From NCBI GenBank assembly GCA_014799925.1, contig JAAVHC010000045.1, forward strand, positions 1-60,532: DNA of 60,532 nt, written 5' to 3'. Both the position numbers and the translations under genes were made by a program. Positions 1 to 7,696 of this stretch are shown one piece after another. How positions within the stretch are numbered: position 1 is the stretch's first letter; every line of letters starts with the position of its first letter. The notes beneath the pieces are model-generated. The model saw only the letters and a list, made by a program, of their open reading frames with translations. It ran no database searches and was not told the origin of the DNA. Source of the stretch: Oscillibacter sp. (GTDB lineage Bacteria; Bacillota; Clostridia; Oscillospirales; Oscillospiraceae).

Positions 1-207
1 ACCCATCGCTGGAAAATTGAGGTCATGTTCAAGCAGCAAAAAATGTATATGGGCCTCAAATCCTTTATGGTTCGTTCCGCAATTGCCATTGACCGTCTGT
101 TTGTCATCCTGCCCTTGGCACATTTGTTTTTTATTGTCCTTTTTGATGCATCGCTGTCTTTGTCTGCCGCTATTCGTCGTTTTAGAACCCTTTTATGCAG
201 TTTTTAA
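1..207 (+). CDS. IS transposase, C-terminal part (cut by window edge)
   Basis: The first reading frame is open from base 1 to a TAA at 205-207, so the 5' part lies outside the window. The visible 68 residues begin THRWKIEVMF and continue with a GLKSFMVRSA segment and a hydrophobic tail. The pattern RW-x-IE-x2-F-x3-K-x3-GLK is the C-terminal catalytic region of DDE transposases (IS4-like and relatives), where the Glu of IE is normally the third acidic residue. The stretch is AT-richer than the following DNA, as expected for a mobile element. The element's inverted repeat could not be identified. Whether the full element is intact cannot be judged. Confidence 0.7.
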   Translation, partial: THRWKIEVMFKQQKMYMGLKSFMVRSAIAIDRLFVILPLAHLFFIVLFDASLSLSAAIRRFRTLLCSF

Positions 208-302
208 TTTTGCTCATTTAGAGTTATCTAAACTAAAATATAGAGCTGCTAATGGCGCACGGATACATAGCCAGAGCCCATATATCCTGCGCTTTGCAAT
301 AC

Positions 303-336
303 AGCCGGCCCTGACACCTGAGTGTCAGGGCCGGCT
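303..336 (-). terminator. Hairpin at the end of the spoIIIA operon
   Basis: Bases 303-317 pair perfectly with 322-336, giving a 15-bp GC-rich stem and a CTGA loop just downstream of the spoIIIAH stop codon. There is no good T-run on the minus strand, so it may act as a stabilising hairpin as well as, or instead of, an intrinsic terminator. Confidence 0.6.
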
Positions 337-364
337 GCGGCGTTTTGCGGCTGCTCCCGCCCTT

Positions 365-988
365 TTATTCCGCTTCCAGAATATGGATCTGATCTGCGCT
401 GTATTCCGTCTCGCTGAGCACGATATCCGTGATTTTCGCCACGTCCTCAATTTGCAGTCCGTCCTCGGCGGCGGAGACCACCACGCTGATGCTGTTCTCC
501 CCCATGAACGCCACGCAGTCGGCGTAGCCCTTGGCGACCACCAGATTCTCGATCTGCCCCTCCAGCATGGCGTAGCCCGCCAGAGTCTGGATGGCCCGGT
601 TGGCGTCGTCCAGCGCGTTCTGGTCCACGTTCTCCTGGGCGGAGGCCTCCCGCAGCAGGCTCAGGGCGTTGTCCCTGGACTGCTGGCGGCTGAGGCGGGC
701 CGTGTCAAAATAGCTGCTGACGGGAGCCGGCTCCTCGTCGACCGCGGCGCGGTCCGCCGGGGTGGGCACGCCGCCCACCAGCGTCGCGTCGCCCAGGACT
801 CTTGTGGTGGAGTTGTCCCCGCTCTTGTCCTCGCCGGACTGATCCTGCCCGGCCAGCTGGGTCTGTCCTCCGGTGGGGGCGGCGCCGCTGCCCACGTTCC
901 CGGCATAGCGCCAGTTGAGATATACCGCCGCACAGACAAACAGCAGTACGGTCGCCACGACGGCGTTTCGCTTCCATTGGTTCTTCAT
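365..988 (-). CDS. spoIIIAH: Stage III sporulation protein AH
   Basis: 207 residues. SpoIIIAH sits in the mother-cell membrane and forms, with forespore SpoIIQ, the channel linking the two cells during engulfment; its extracellular part belongs to the YscJ/FliF ring-building fold. The N-terminus MKNQWKRNAVVATVLLF is typical of the family: a short basic start followed by one membrane helix (about residues 8-28). A low-complexity Gly/Gln/Asp linker follows, then the C-terminal ring-building domain (about 105-207). It is the last gene of the eight-gene operon and is separated from spoIIIAG by about 67 bases. Start at 988 gives the conserved N-terminus. Confidence 0.93.
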   Translation of the reverse strand: MKNQWKRNAVVATVLLFVCAAVYLNWRYAGNVGSGAAPTGGQTQLAGQDQSGEDKSGDNSTTRVLGDATLVGGVPTPADRAAVDEEPAPVSSYFDTARLSRQQSRDNALSLLREASAQENVDQNALDDANRAIQTLAGYAMLEGQIENLVVAKGYADCVAFMGENSISVVVSAAEDGLQIEDVAKITDIVLSETEYSADQIHILEAE

Positions 989-1055
989 CGTTTCGCTTCC
1001 TCCTGATATATTATACTATTCTCCGATTAAAAGCACACGAACGTAACCGGGCGTA

Positions 1056-1619
1056 TTACCGACTCATCGTTTCCTGGCCGCCCCCGCTGCCCGCCGGGGC
1101 GCTCTGCCACTTCACCACGGCGATGCGGTCGCTGCCCAGCCCTGTCAGGGCGGATACCGCCGCGATCACCTGCAATCGCACGCTGTCATTTCCCCCGCCC
1201 TCGCAGACGACCAGCGCGCCCCGGTATTGGGGGAATTTCTCCTGGGTCACCACCACGCCCCCAGCGTCCGTTATGGGTTGGGAGGAGCGCTCGTAGCTGT
1301 CGGGGGACTGGACGCTGCCGCTGTAGCGCAGGGAGCTGTCCTGGGCCAGCACCAGCTCGCTTCCGCTGTGGAGGGACAGCATCACGTCCACCTTTCCCAC
1401 GCCGTTGATTTTTCCCAGGATCTCCTCCATGGCCCGCTCCGTCTCCGCCAGGTCCGGCCCGCCTCCGGCGGGCGCGGCCTCCGCCGGATCGGATTCTGAT
1501 GCCTTCCGTGCTGTGGGCCATGCCAGCAGCACCACGCCCAGCGCCGCCACCAGCAGCACATATTTGTACTTTCCCAGCGCCGCCAGGGGAACCGTCAGCT
1601 TTCGCTTTCCTTCTTCCAT
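1056..1619 (-). CDS. spoIIIAG: Stage III sporulation protein AG
   Basis: 187 residues from the chosen start. SpoIIIAG forms a large ring in the feeding-tube complex between mother cell and forespore. An N-terminal membrane helix (about residues 17-34, YVLLVAALGVVLLAW) is followed by an acidic linker and a ring-building domain containing the stretch GVGKVDVMLSLHSG. An upstream ATG at 1679 is possible, but ATG 1619 has a strong GGAGGAAAA ribosome site at the right spacing and begins at the family's usual MEEGK-like N-terminus. The start overlaps the end of spoIIIAF by 25 bases, implying coupled translation. Confidence 0.92.
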   Translation of the reverse strand: MEEGKRKLTVPLAALGKYKYVLLVAALGVVLLAWPTARKASESDPAEAAPAGGGPDLAETERAMEEILGKINGVGKVDVMLSLHSGSELVLAQDSSLRYSGSVQSPDSYERSSQPITDAGGVVVTQEKFPQYRGALVVCEGGGNDSVRLQVIAAVSALTGLGSDRIAVVKWQSAPAGSGGGQETMSR

Positions 1620-2080
1620 GTGTTTTCCTCCAGCCAGATTTGTTTTTCGGCGGGAATCCCCACCTCCTCCTCTATGCACTTCGCCAGCTCCGGGCTGTAG
1701 GGGCCCCGGATGGTCACGGCTTCCGGCAGCGGAACGCCGCTCTCACCGGCCGCCGTGGTCACGGTCAGCTCGCAGGTAAGCCCCAGCTGGTTCGCTTTGT
1801 CCCATATATATGCCTCGGTTTTCTCCGCTATGATAGCGGAAAGCTGATCCTGCTGATTTTTCCGGTAGGCGGCGGCCTGCTCCGTCTCCTGGCGGAGGGA
1901 GGGCGGCGCCCAGTCCGGTTTCTCCCAGCTTCCCCCCGCCAGAGGCCGGAGGATGGCCAGGGCCAGCAACAGTCCGCTCACCATGCGGACCATGGCCTGC
2001 TCCTTTCCCGGAGGCGCTAGCTGGCGGGCCAGTCCTCCGGCTAGGGAGGTCAGAACAATCCCCAAAAGCCAAAATCTCAT
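1595..2080 (-). CDS. spoIIIAF: Stage III sporulation protein AF
   Basis: 161 residues. A membrane component of the SpoIIIA-SpoIIQ complex with two N-terminal transmembrane helices (about 3-17, MRFWLLGIVLTSLAGG, and 33-50, MVSGLLLALAILRPL) and a soluble C-terminal domain that is related to the ring-building domains. The start at 2080 was preferred over 2119 because GAGGAA lies correctly upstream. Unusually, that ribosome site and the ATG are the terminal bases of a dispersed repeat (2074-2197) whose other copy lies in front of the HDOD gene at 46756; see the repeat entry. Confidence 0.9.
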   Translation of the reverse strand: MRFWLLGIVLTSLAGGLARQLAPPGKEQAMVRMVSGLLLALAILRPLAGGSWEKPDWAPPSLRQETEQAAAYRKNQQDQLSAIIAEKTEAYIWDKANQLGLTCELTVTTAAGESGVPLPEAVTIRGPYSPELAKCIEEEVGIPAEKQIWLEENTWKKESES

Positions 2081-2197
2081 ACTGTTCCTCGATAAAAGCG
2101 CAATACTGTCACCGTGCAAAAATTCAGGAAATGCAACGTATTATGGAGCGAAAATAAAGTTCTTTTTGATACTTTTTCTTTCAAGAAAAAGTATCAT
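2074..2197 (-). repeat. Dispersed palindromic repeat, copy A (about 122 bp)
   Basis: On the minus strand it starts with a 14-bp hairpin (bases 2183-2196 pair with 2167-2180, loop TC), then AAAAAGAACTT, then a diverged middle, then TTGCA-TTCCTG-AT-TTGC and a conserved end CTTTTATCGAGGAACAGTATGAGA. The same order of blocks is found on the plus strand at 46621-46742. Here it lies between spoIIIAE and spoIIIAF, and its end supplies the ribosome site and ATG of spoIIIAF. Confidence 0.75.
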
Positions 2198-2207
2198 CGC
2201 CGTCCTA

Positions 2208-3284
2208 CTAACCCGGCGCGACGGCCGTCACGGATGCCAGCAGCGAGACCAGCAGCAGTACCGCGGAGGCGCCCGTCATGGCCAGCACCAGCCCGAACGC
2301 GTCGCCCAGCATGGCGATCAGCCGGGTCAGCTTTTTGGGACCCGCCGCGGCGGATACCAGCGACGCGCCCTGGTAGATCAGATACTGCCCGCCCAGCCGC
2401 AGGAAGGGGACCAGGCACACGCCCAGCAGCGCCAGCGTCCCCGCCGTCCCCACCATGCCCCGCAGCAGTCCCGCCCCGGCCAGCACGCTCTCCGCCGCGT
2501 CCGACAGGATGCCCCCCACCACCGGTACGACGGCAGATACCGCCGATTTTGCCAGCTTCACCGCCTGTGCGTCGGCGGCCCCGGCAACCGCGCCGCTGAT
2601 GGTGAGGTAGGAGACGAACAGGATCAGCAGTCCGCTCAGAATCCAGCTCACCGCTTTTTTCAGCAGCTCGCCGGTCCGTTCCAGCGCGTCTCCCTCCATG
2701 ACCGCGCTTGCGGCGGCCACGCCGATGTAGAGGTAGACCATGGGCAGCAGAAGCTTTTCAATCACTGTCAGCAGAACGTCGGCGAAAAATACCGCAGCCA
2801 CCTGCCTGGCCGCGGCGGCGGTAACGCCGCCGGAGGCCGCTTCCGCCGCCGCCAGGGCGGGCAGCAGCGCCTTGCTCAGAAGGCTGAGCTGCGTTACCGT
2901 TTCCCGGCCCAGGCCGATGAAAGCGTTCAGGTCGCCCGCGGCCACGGCGGTGATCCACAGCGCGCCCACGGCGGTGCTGTGCCGGACCAGGGTTTCCCGC
3001 CCCGCCGGCGCGGCGGCTTCCGCCGCGCCCAGGAGGATCACGCCGGCCATGATGGCCGCCGCCGCCCGTGCGCCGGCCAGGAGGTCTCGCCGCCATTCCG
3101 CCAGGGCCTCCCCCACAAGGACCTGGATGCCGGAGAACAGGCCGAAGCCGTCTCCGGCAGAGTTTGTTGTCAGCTCCGCCGCCTCCGGCGCGGCCTGGGA
3201 AAGGGCCGGAGGCAGCTCCGCGGCCCCGGCCTGTCCGCCCAGCAGGCAGAGGACGGCCAGCAGGGGAAGTAATATCCGCTTCAT
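2208..3284 (-). CDS. spoIIIAE: Stage III sporulation protein AE
   Basis: 358 residues. Polytopic membrane protein of the mother-cell to forespore channel; similar in size to the B. subtilis protein (about 400). A cleavable signal peptide is visible (MKRILLPLLAVLCLLGG then AGAAEL), followed by an exported N-terminal stretch and some seven hydrophobic helices from about residue 90 to the end, rich in Ala, Gly, Leu and Val. It follows spoIIIAD after 24 bases. Downstream, the order is interrupted only by the palindromic repeat at 2074-2197. Confidence 0.92.
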   Translation of the reverse strand: MKRILLPLLAVLCLLGGQAGAAELPPALSQAAPEAAELTTNSAGDGFGLFSGIQVLVGEALAEWRRDLLAGARAAAAIMAGVILLGAAEAAAPAGRETLVRHSTAVGALWITAVAAGDLNAFIGLGRETVTQLSLLSKALLPALAAAEAASGGVTAAAARQVAAVFFADVLLTVIEKLLLPMVYLYIGVAAASAVMEGDALERTGELLKKAVSWILSGLLILFVSYLTISGAVAGAADAQAVKLAKSAVSAVVPVVGGILSDAAESVLAGAGLLRGMVGTAGTLALLGVCLVPFLRLGGQYLIYQGASLVSAAAGPKKLTRLIAMLGDAFGLVLAMTGASAVLLLVSLLASVTAVAPG

Positions 3285-3308
3285 GTATAAGTCCTTCCTA
3301 TGTGGTTC

Positions 3309-3695
3309 TTATCGGAAATACCCCAGCAGCAGCCCCACCACCGCCTCCAGAAGGGGCATCGCGATGGCGAGGGAGGCAATGGCGCCCGCCGTCTCCACAG
3401 CGGAGGCCAGCGCCTGGGAGCCGCCGTCCTTGCACAAATCGGCGCAGAACCGGGTGACCAGCGCCGCCCCGGTGGTCCGCAGAAGGACGGCCATATAGGC
3501 CGTCTCCATCCCGGCCTGTTCAAAAAGGAGGCGAAGCTCCTCCAGCAGGGGAGCCGCCGCCGCCAGACACCTGGCCAGGACCACCGCCAGGATGGCGGCG
3601 GTCAGAAGGAGGGCCTGCTCCGGCGTTTTTTTCCGCAGAAGCGTCACCGGCAGCACGCAGACCGCGCACAGCGCCCCCAGCTTCAGCAGCTCCAC
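3309..3695 (-). CDS. spoIIIAD: Stage III sporulation protein AD
   Basis: 128 residues, the usual length. Small membrane protein of the SpoIIIA complex with about four hydrophobic segments: residues 2-19, 28-44, 66-85 and 103-125. It contains the family pattern ETAYMAVLLRTTG in the middle and ends with a glycine-rich hydrophobic helix LLEAVVGLLLGYFR. It lies three bases after spoIIIAC and 24 bases before spoIIIAE, in the invariant order of the operon. Function inside the complex is not settled in the literature as far as I know; it probably helps build the membrane platform. Confidence 0.92.
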   Translation of the reverse strand: MELLKLGALCAVCVLPVTLLRKKTPEQALLLTAAILAVVLARCLAAAAPLLEELRLLFEQAGMETAYMAVLLRTTGAALVTRFCADLCKDGGSQALASAVETAGAIASLAIAMPLLEAVVGLLLGYFR

Positions 3696-3698
3696 GGC

Positions 3699-3893
3699 CT
3701 AGAACCCGAACAGGGTCTTGATGAGCTGGAACAGATCGCTGATCTCCCTTACCAGCATCATCATGACCACCACCAGCCCCGCCAGCGTGGTCATCAGGGC
3801 CTGCTCCTCCCGGCCGGAGCGCACCAGCAGTTGGTTGAGCACCGCTACCACGATGCCGATGGCCGCGATACGAAAAATCAGATCAATATCCAT
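3699..3893 (-). CDS. spoIIIAC: Stage III sporulation protein AC
   Basis: 64 residues with two membrane helices (about 5-22 and 33-50) separated by a short polar loop RSGREEQ. This is the standard architecture and length of SpoIIIAC. The MDIDLIFRIAAIGI start matches the family. It sits between spoIIIAB (three bases before it) and spoIIIAD (three bases after it), so translation of AB, AC and AD is almost certainly coupled. Confidence 0.92.
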   Translation of the reverse strand: MDIDLIFRIAAIGIVVAVLNQLLVRSGREEQALMTTLAGLVVVMMMLVREISDLFQLIKTLFGF

Positions 3894-3896
3894 ATG

Positions 3897-4385
3897 TTAC
3901 AGTAAGACCAGAATGGTGAGGCACGCCCCCGCCAGGCACAGGGCGGCGGTGATCCGTCCCTGGGATGCCTGACGGGCGGACTCCTCCCGCAAAAATCCGG
4001 CCAGCTCCTCTCTTGTTTCCTCAATCGCGTGGTTCAGCGTCTCGCCGCCCGCCGGAAGGAGGGGCCCCAGAGGGGCCAGCAATCCTCCCAGCGGCGGCGG
4101 CAGGTCCCGGATAACTGTCTGCCAGCACCGGGGCAGGGACGCCCCTTCCTCTTCAAGCGCCGTCAGCAGGGGCCGCCACAGCCAGGCCGCCCCCAGGCCG
4201 CCGGACAGCGTATCCCGCAGCAGCTCCGGCAGGGGTGTGCGGCAGATTCGGACCTGGTAGCCGAGCACCGCCAGATCCTCCAGCAGGGCCCGTCCGAGCC
4301 GCAGGGGCAGCATGCCCTCCCGCCGCTTCAGCAGATACCCCGCTCCCGCGCTTCCCAGCAGCAGGACCGTGCCCAGCAGCTTCAT
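3897..4385 (-). CDS. spoIIIAB: Stage III sporulation protein AB
   Basis: 162 residues. SpoIIIAB resembles GspF-type inner-membrane platform proteins of type II secretion; it has an N-terminal helix (MKLLGTVLLLGSAGAGYLL), a helical cytoplasmic domain, and a C-terminal helix (ALCLAGACLTILVLL). The open frame runs much further upstream, but the start at 4385 overlaps the spoIIIAA stop codon as ATGA and gives the conserved MKLLG beginning and standard length. The upstream part of the open frame is only a by-product of high GC. Confidence 0.9.
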   Translation of the reverse strand: MKLLGTVLLLGSAGAGYLLKRREGMLPLRLGRALLEDLAVLGYQVRICRTPLPELLRDTLSGGLGAAWLWRPLLTALEEEGASLPRCWQTVIRDLPPPLGGLLAPLGPLLPAGGETLNHAIEETREELAGFLREESARQASQGRITAALCLAGACLTILVLL

Positions 4386-5296
4386 ACCAGCCGCTCCACC
4401 CGGCTGCGCCGGTCCCGCCCGCGCCCCTCCATCAGGACCGCCCTCCGGAATACGCCGCAGGCCAGCAGCGCCCGTCCGACCGGCCGGGATTCCAGCTCCG
4501 GCAGGGACGCGGCGTGGACCGTGGCCAGCAGCGCCGCGCCGCAGCCGGCGGCGGCGCGGACCGCCTCCACGTCCGCGGGCAGCGCCACCTCGTCCAGGGC
4601 GATCACCTGCGGCGTCATGGCCCGCAGGAGCATGGGGACGGCCAGATGCTTGGGACAGCCGTCCATCACGTCGGTGTGGCAGCCGACTTCCAGCTGAGGC
4701 CGTCCCCGGTGGACCGCCGCCAGCTCGCCCCGCTCGTCCACCAGCGCCACCCGGCAGGGGGGGCACAGCGCCGTCCCCTGGCTGAGCAGCCGGACCAGGT
4801 CCCGCAGAAGGGTGGTTTTTCCGCCCCCCGGCGGAGAGAGGACCAGCGTGCTGACCGGCCCGCCGTTTTCCAGCAGCTCCGGCAGGATGGGGAGGGCGGT
4901 CCCCTCCCGCACTCTGGGAATCCGGATGGAGAGGGAGGACACGTCCCGCACGCCCTCCACCTGCTGTCCGCCGGACAGCGCCGTACCGCACAGGCCCACC
5001 CGGAATCCTCCGGCGGCGGTGACGTACCCGTGGCGGATGGTCTCGGCGGCGGCGTAGCGGGAGTATTCCGTGGCCCTGTCCAGCACCTGCTCCAGATCGC
5101 TGCGGGTGACCATGGTCTGCTCCAGCGCCTCCTCTCCGCGGGGCGTGGTCAGATGCAGCGGCCGCCCGATCCGCAGCCGCAGCTCCTCCGCTTCCGCCTT
5201 TCTTTCCAGCGGCAGCGCTATGGCCGCCGTCCGCAGCCGGACCGGCAGCAGGGCGCAGGCCTCCTCATACCGCGACGCGGCGTATTCCTCCGTCAT
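4382..5296 (-). CDS. spoIIIAA: Stage III sporulation protein AA (secretion-type ATPase)
   Basis: 304 residues. AAA+ ATPase related to type II/IV secretion ATPases, thought to power the SpoIIIA-SpoIIQ channel. The Walker A motif is seen in the stretch SPPGGGKTTLLRDL (about residues 150-163), Walker B-like VIALDEVALP further on. The start MTEEY at 5296 was chosen because the GGGAGGG ribosome site lies six bases upstream; an ATG six bases earlier would touch that site. First gene of the operon, about 25 bases below the sigma-E promoter. Confidence 0.93.
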   Translation of the reverse strand: MTEEYAASRYEEACALLPVRLRTAAIALPLERKAEAEELRLRIGRPLHLTTPRGEEALEQTMVTRSDLEQVLDRATEYSRYAAAETIRHGYVTAAGGFRVGLCGTALSGGQQVEGVRDVSSLSIRIPRVREGTALPILPELLENGGPVSTLVLSPPGGGKTTLLRDLVRLLSQGTALCPPCRVALVDERGELAAVHRGRPQLEVGCHTDVMDGCPKHLAVPMLLRAMTPQVIALDEVALPADVEAVRAAAGCGAALLATVHAASLPELESRPVGRALLACGVFRRAVLMEGRGRDRRSRVERLV

Positions 5297-5327
5297 GGCC
5301 ATCCCTCCCGTGGATTTTCTTGGTTTC

Positions 5328-5357
5328 ACTGTATGAGGGCTCGTCCCGGAATATGAC
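5328..5357 (-). promoter_or_regulatory. Sigma-E promoter of spoIIIA
   Basis: On the minus strand GTCATATT (5357-5350), 14 bases, then CATACAGT (5335-5328). This matches the known sigma-E consensus (ATA-containing -35 and CATACAnT -10) nearly perfectly, at the right spacing and immediately upstream of spoIIIAA. Transcription would therefore be in the mother cell after asymmetric division, as in B. subtilis. Confidence 0.88.
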
Positions 5358-5380
5358 GGGAAGTTTTTTGGGCAAAACGG

Positions 5381-5411
5381 CATGGACGGGGTCCATGGGA
5401 TGTGGTATCAT
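5381..5411 (+). promoter_or_regulatory. Candidate promoter and operator of the WYL regulator
   Basis: CATGGAC-GGG-GTCCATG (5381-5397) is a perfect 7-bp inverted repeat. It overlaps a plausible -35 (TGGACG, 5383-5388), with TATCAT (5406-5411) 17 bases downstream as -10. The position suggests autoregulation by the WYL protein encoded at 5468, which is inference. Confidence 0.5.
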
Positions 5412-5467
5412 GGCAGAGAGAAAATTTTGCCGGACCGGAAGGGAACGCGCGGAAGGGAGGACGTCAT

Positions 5468-6370
5468 ATGGCAATAGACCGGCTGATCAGTCTCCTGGCC
5501 ATTTTACTGCGGGAGGAGAAGGCAACCGCCGCCCAGCTGGCGGAAAGACTGGAGGTCAACCGGCGGACCATCTACCGGGACATGGAGCGGCTGTGTCAGG
5601 CGGGCATCCCCCTGCGGTCCGACCGGGGGCGGAACGGCGGCATCTCCATTATGGAGGGCTACGCCATGGACCGTACGCTGCTGACGGACGCGGACCGGGG
5701 GGCCATCCTGGCGGGACTGCGGAGCCTGGACAGCGTCAGCGGGACCGGGTACTATCGTCGGCTGATGGAGAAGCTGCCCCGGTCCCGGGAGGCGGCGGAG
5801 GACGACTGCGTGGTCATCGACCTGGCCTCCTGGTACGGCCCCGTGCTGGCCCCCAGGCTGGCGGAGCTGAAGGACGCCTGCGTCCGGCACAGGGTGGTGC
5901 GCTTTACCTACTGCGCGCCGGGAGGGGACAGCCGGCGGGCGGTGGAGCCCGGCAAGCTGGTGTTTCGCTGGTCCAGCTGGTATCTCCACGGCTGGTGCCG
6001 GGAGAGGGAGGGCTGGCGGCTGTTCAAGCTGAACCGGATGCTGGATCTGGAGGTGCTGGAGGAATCGTTCGCGCCCCGGCCCGCGCCGGACCCGGTTACG
6101 CCGGCGGAACAGGTCTATCCCGGCACGCTGGAAGCAACCATCCGCTTTTCCCCCGCCGCCCGGTGGCGGCTCATCGACGAGTACGGCGCGGAGAGCTTCA
6201 CCCAGGAGCCGGACGGTTCCCTGCTGTTCCGCCGGGGATTTCCGGACAGGGAGGAGCTGTTCCGGTGGACGCTGAGCTTTCAGGACCAGGCGGAGCTGAC
6301 CGGGCCGGAGGATCTGCGGCGGGAGCTGGCGGCAAGGCTTCAAAAAATTTACGGGAAATATGACAGATAG
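5468..6370 (+). CDS. HTH/WYL-domain transcriptional regulator
   Basis: 300 residues. An N-terminal winged helix (about residues 1-60: ATAAQLAERLEVNRRTIYRDMERLC, here split by the recognition helix NRRTIYRDM) is followed by a WYL domain (about 130-215) with the signature SSWYLHGWC and a C-terminal extension ending YGKYDR. YafY/DeoR-like WYL proteins are usually repressors or activators that sense nucleic-acid or small ligands. ATG 5468 has GGAAGGGAGG upstream; an in-frame upstream start at 5402 lacks a good site. Its divergent neighbour is spoIIIAA, and three small genes follow in the same direction. Confidence 0.85.
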   Translation: MAIDRLISLLAILLREEKATAAQLAERLEVNRRTIYRDMERLCQAGIPLRSDRGRNGGISIMEGYAMDRTLLTDADRGAILAGLRSLDSVSGTGYYRRLMEKLPRSREAAEDDCVVIDLASWYGPVLAPRLAELKDACVRHRVVRFTYCAPGGDSRRAVEPGKLVFRWSSWYLHGWCREREGWRLFKLNRMLDLEVLEESFAPRPAPDPVTPAEQVYPGTLEATIRFSPAARWRLIDEYGAESFTQEPDGSLLFRRGFPDREELFRWTLSFQDQAELTGPEDLRRELAARLQKIYGKYDR

Positions 6371-6422
6371 CTGTCGGGTTTTGCGGGGTATGATGGAGAT
6401 ATCTTATACGGGAGGTTTCGAC

Positions 6423-6683
6423 ATGATAGAATCAAGATGCGGAATTCTGTGCAGTGAATGTGAATTCAGGGAGAGCATGGGATGCAAGGGGTGCGTGAAT
6501 ATTACCGTGCCTTTTCACGGGCAATGCCCGGTGAAAAACTGCTGTGAGGAGAAAGCCCATGAACACTGCGGACAGTGTGCGGAGTTTTCCTGCAAGCAGC
6601 TGACGGACTACGCCTATGATGCGGTGCATGGCGACAACGGCCTGCGGCTGGAGCAGTGCAGGAAGTGGGAGGCGGAGGAATGA
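6423..6683 (+). CDS. DUF3795-type cysteine-rich protein
   Basis: 86 residues with about twelve cysteines arranged in pairs: ESRCGILCSECEFR, GCKGC, CPVKNCCEE, HCGQCAEFSCKQL. This pattern is that of small DUF3795 proteins, which are presumed to bind zinc or an iron-sulfur cluster; no function is established. Start 6423 follows GGGAGGTTTCGAC. The gene lies 52 bases after the WYL regulator and overlaps nothing; the next gene begins one base after its stop, suggesting one operon. Confidence 0.8.
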   Translation: MIESRCGILCSECEFRESMGCKGCVNITVPFHGQCPVKNCCEEKAHEHCGQCAEFSCKQLTDYAYDAVHGDNGLRLEQCRKWEAEE

Positions 6684-6684
6684 G

Positions 6685-7002
6685 ATGGCTTCCAGCCTGA
6701 GTTATGTAGAATTTGTCAAGGAGCAGATGTCCGGGGCGGGGACCATCACCCATCGGAAGATGTTCGGGGAGTACGGCCTGTACTGCGACGGAAAGTATTT
6801 CGGCGTTGTCTGCGATGACCGTGCGCTGGTGAAGATTACCCCCGCCGGGGAGGCGCTGGTCCCGGACTGCCCCAGGGGCGTCCCCTACGAGGGCGGCGGG
6901 GAGATGTTCCTGCTGGACGTGGAGGACAGGGAGACGCTGACGGAGCTGGTACGGGTGACCTGCGCGGCCCTGCCGGAAAAGAAGCCAAGGAAGGAAATTT
7001 GA
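6685..7002 (+). CDS. TfoX N-terminal domain protein
   Basis: 105 residues comprising just a TfoX N-terminal domain: FVKEQMSGAGTITHRKMFGEYGLYC is its hallmark (here residues about 8-32, with the conserved RKMFGEYG). Stand-alone proteins of this kind are common in Firmicutes and have no proven role; in gamma-proteobacteria the two-domain TfoX/Sxy activates competence genes, but that cannot be transferred here. The ATG at 6685 comes two bases after the TGA of the preceding gene, with its ribosome site inside that gene (GGAGGCGGAGGAA). Confidence 0.82.
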   Translation: MASSLSYVEFVKEQMSGAGTITHRKMFGEYGLYCDGKYFGVVCDDRALVKITPAGEALVPDCPRGVPYEGGGEMFLLDVEDRETLTELVRVTCAALPEKKPRKEI

Positions 7003-7038
7003 TTGAGACAGGAGCTTTTGCAGAACAGGAGCGGCATG

Positions 7039-7677
7039 ATGGACAAGATTGACTATAAGAAAACAGAAAAGCACCTCTACCTCCCGAAGGCTCCGGCTAT
7101 CGTCCGGGTGCCGGAAATGGCCTTTTTCGCCGTGGACGGTCAGGGGGACCCCAATACCTCTTCCGCCTATCGGGAAGCCATGGAGATCCTGTACGGCCTG
7201 AGCTTCACGGTAAAAATGAGCAAAATGAGCGGCGAGGAGCCGGAGGGATATTTTGAGTACGTGGTCCCGCCTCTGGAGGGCCTGTGGTGGACGGAGACGC
7301 CCGGATTTGACGGCAGGGCCCCGGCGGACAAGAGCGAATTTCGCTGGACAAGCCTGATCCGCCAGCCGGATTTTGTGGACGGGGATGTTTTCGCCTGGGC
7401 CAAGGAAAAGCTGGCGAAGAAGAAACCGGAGCTGTCCTTAGGGAAGGTCCGGTTCCTCCGCTGGGAGGAGGGCCTGTGCGCCCATGTACTGCATACGGGC
7501 CCCTACGACGACGAGCCCGCAACCATTGACAAGCTGTCCGCCTTTACGGAGAAGGAGGGGTATACTGTCGATTTCACCGAGACCCGGCGGCACCATGAAA
7601 TCTATCTGGGCGACCCCCGGCGGACCGCGCCGGAGCGGCTGAAAACCGTCATCCGCCACCCGGTGCGGAAAATCTGA
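7039..7677 (+). CDS. GyrI-like small-molecule-binding domain protein
   Basis: 212 residues. The start MDKIDYKKTEKHLYLPK and the body with MAFFAVDGQGDPN, ILYGLSF, GLWW and HVLHTGPYDDEPATI are typical of stand-alone GyrI-like (SRPBCC-unrelated, AraC effector-binding-like) proteins. These bind or hydrolyse small aromatic or cationic compounds; the substrate here is unknown. An ATG three bases upstream is equally possible, but AGGAG is better spaced for 7039. It closes the cluster WYL regulator-DUF3795-TfoX_N-GyrI, all in the same direction with short gaps. Confidence 0.85.
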   Translation: MDKIDYKKTEKHLYLPKAPAIVRVPEMAFFAVDGQGDPNTSSAYREAMEILYGLSFTVKMSKMSGEEPEGYFEYVVPPLEGLWWTETPGFDGRAPADKSEFRWTSLIRQPDFVDGDVFAWAKEKLAKKKPELSLGKVRFLRWEEGLCAHVLHTGPYDDEPATIDKLSAFTEKEGYTVDFTETRRHHEIYLGDPRRTAPERLKTVIRHPVRKI

Positions 7678-7696
7678 CAAAGAGTAAAAGGTCCTC

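Noticed and set aside
17-1006. Long plus-strand open frame over spoIIIAH
   Set aside because: It is a GC-driven shadow of the minus-strand gene; the translation lacks any family pattern and the true SpoIIIAH frame is unambiguous.
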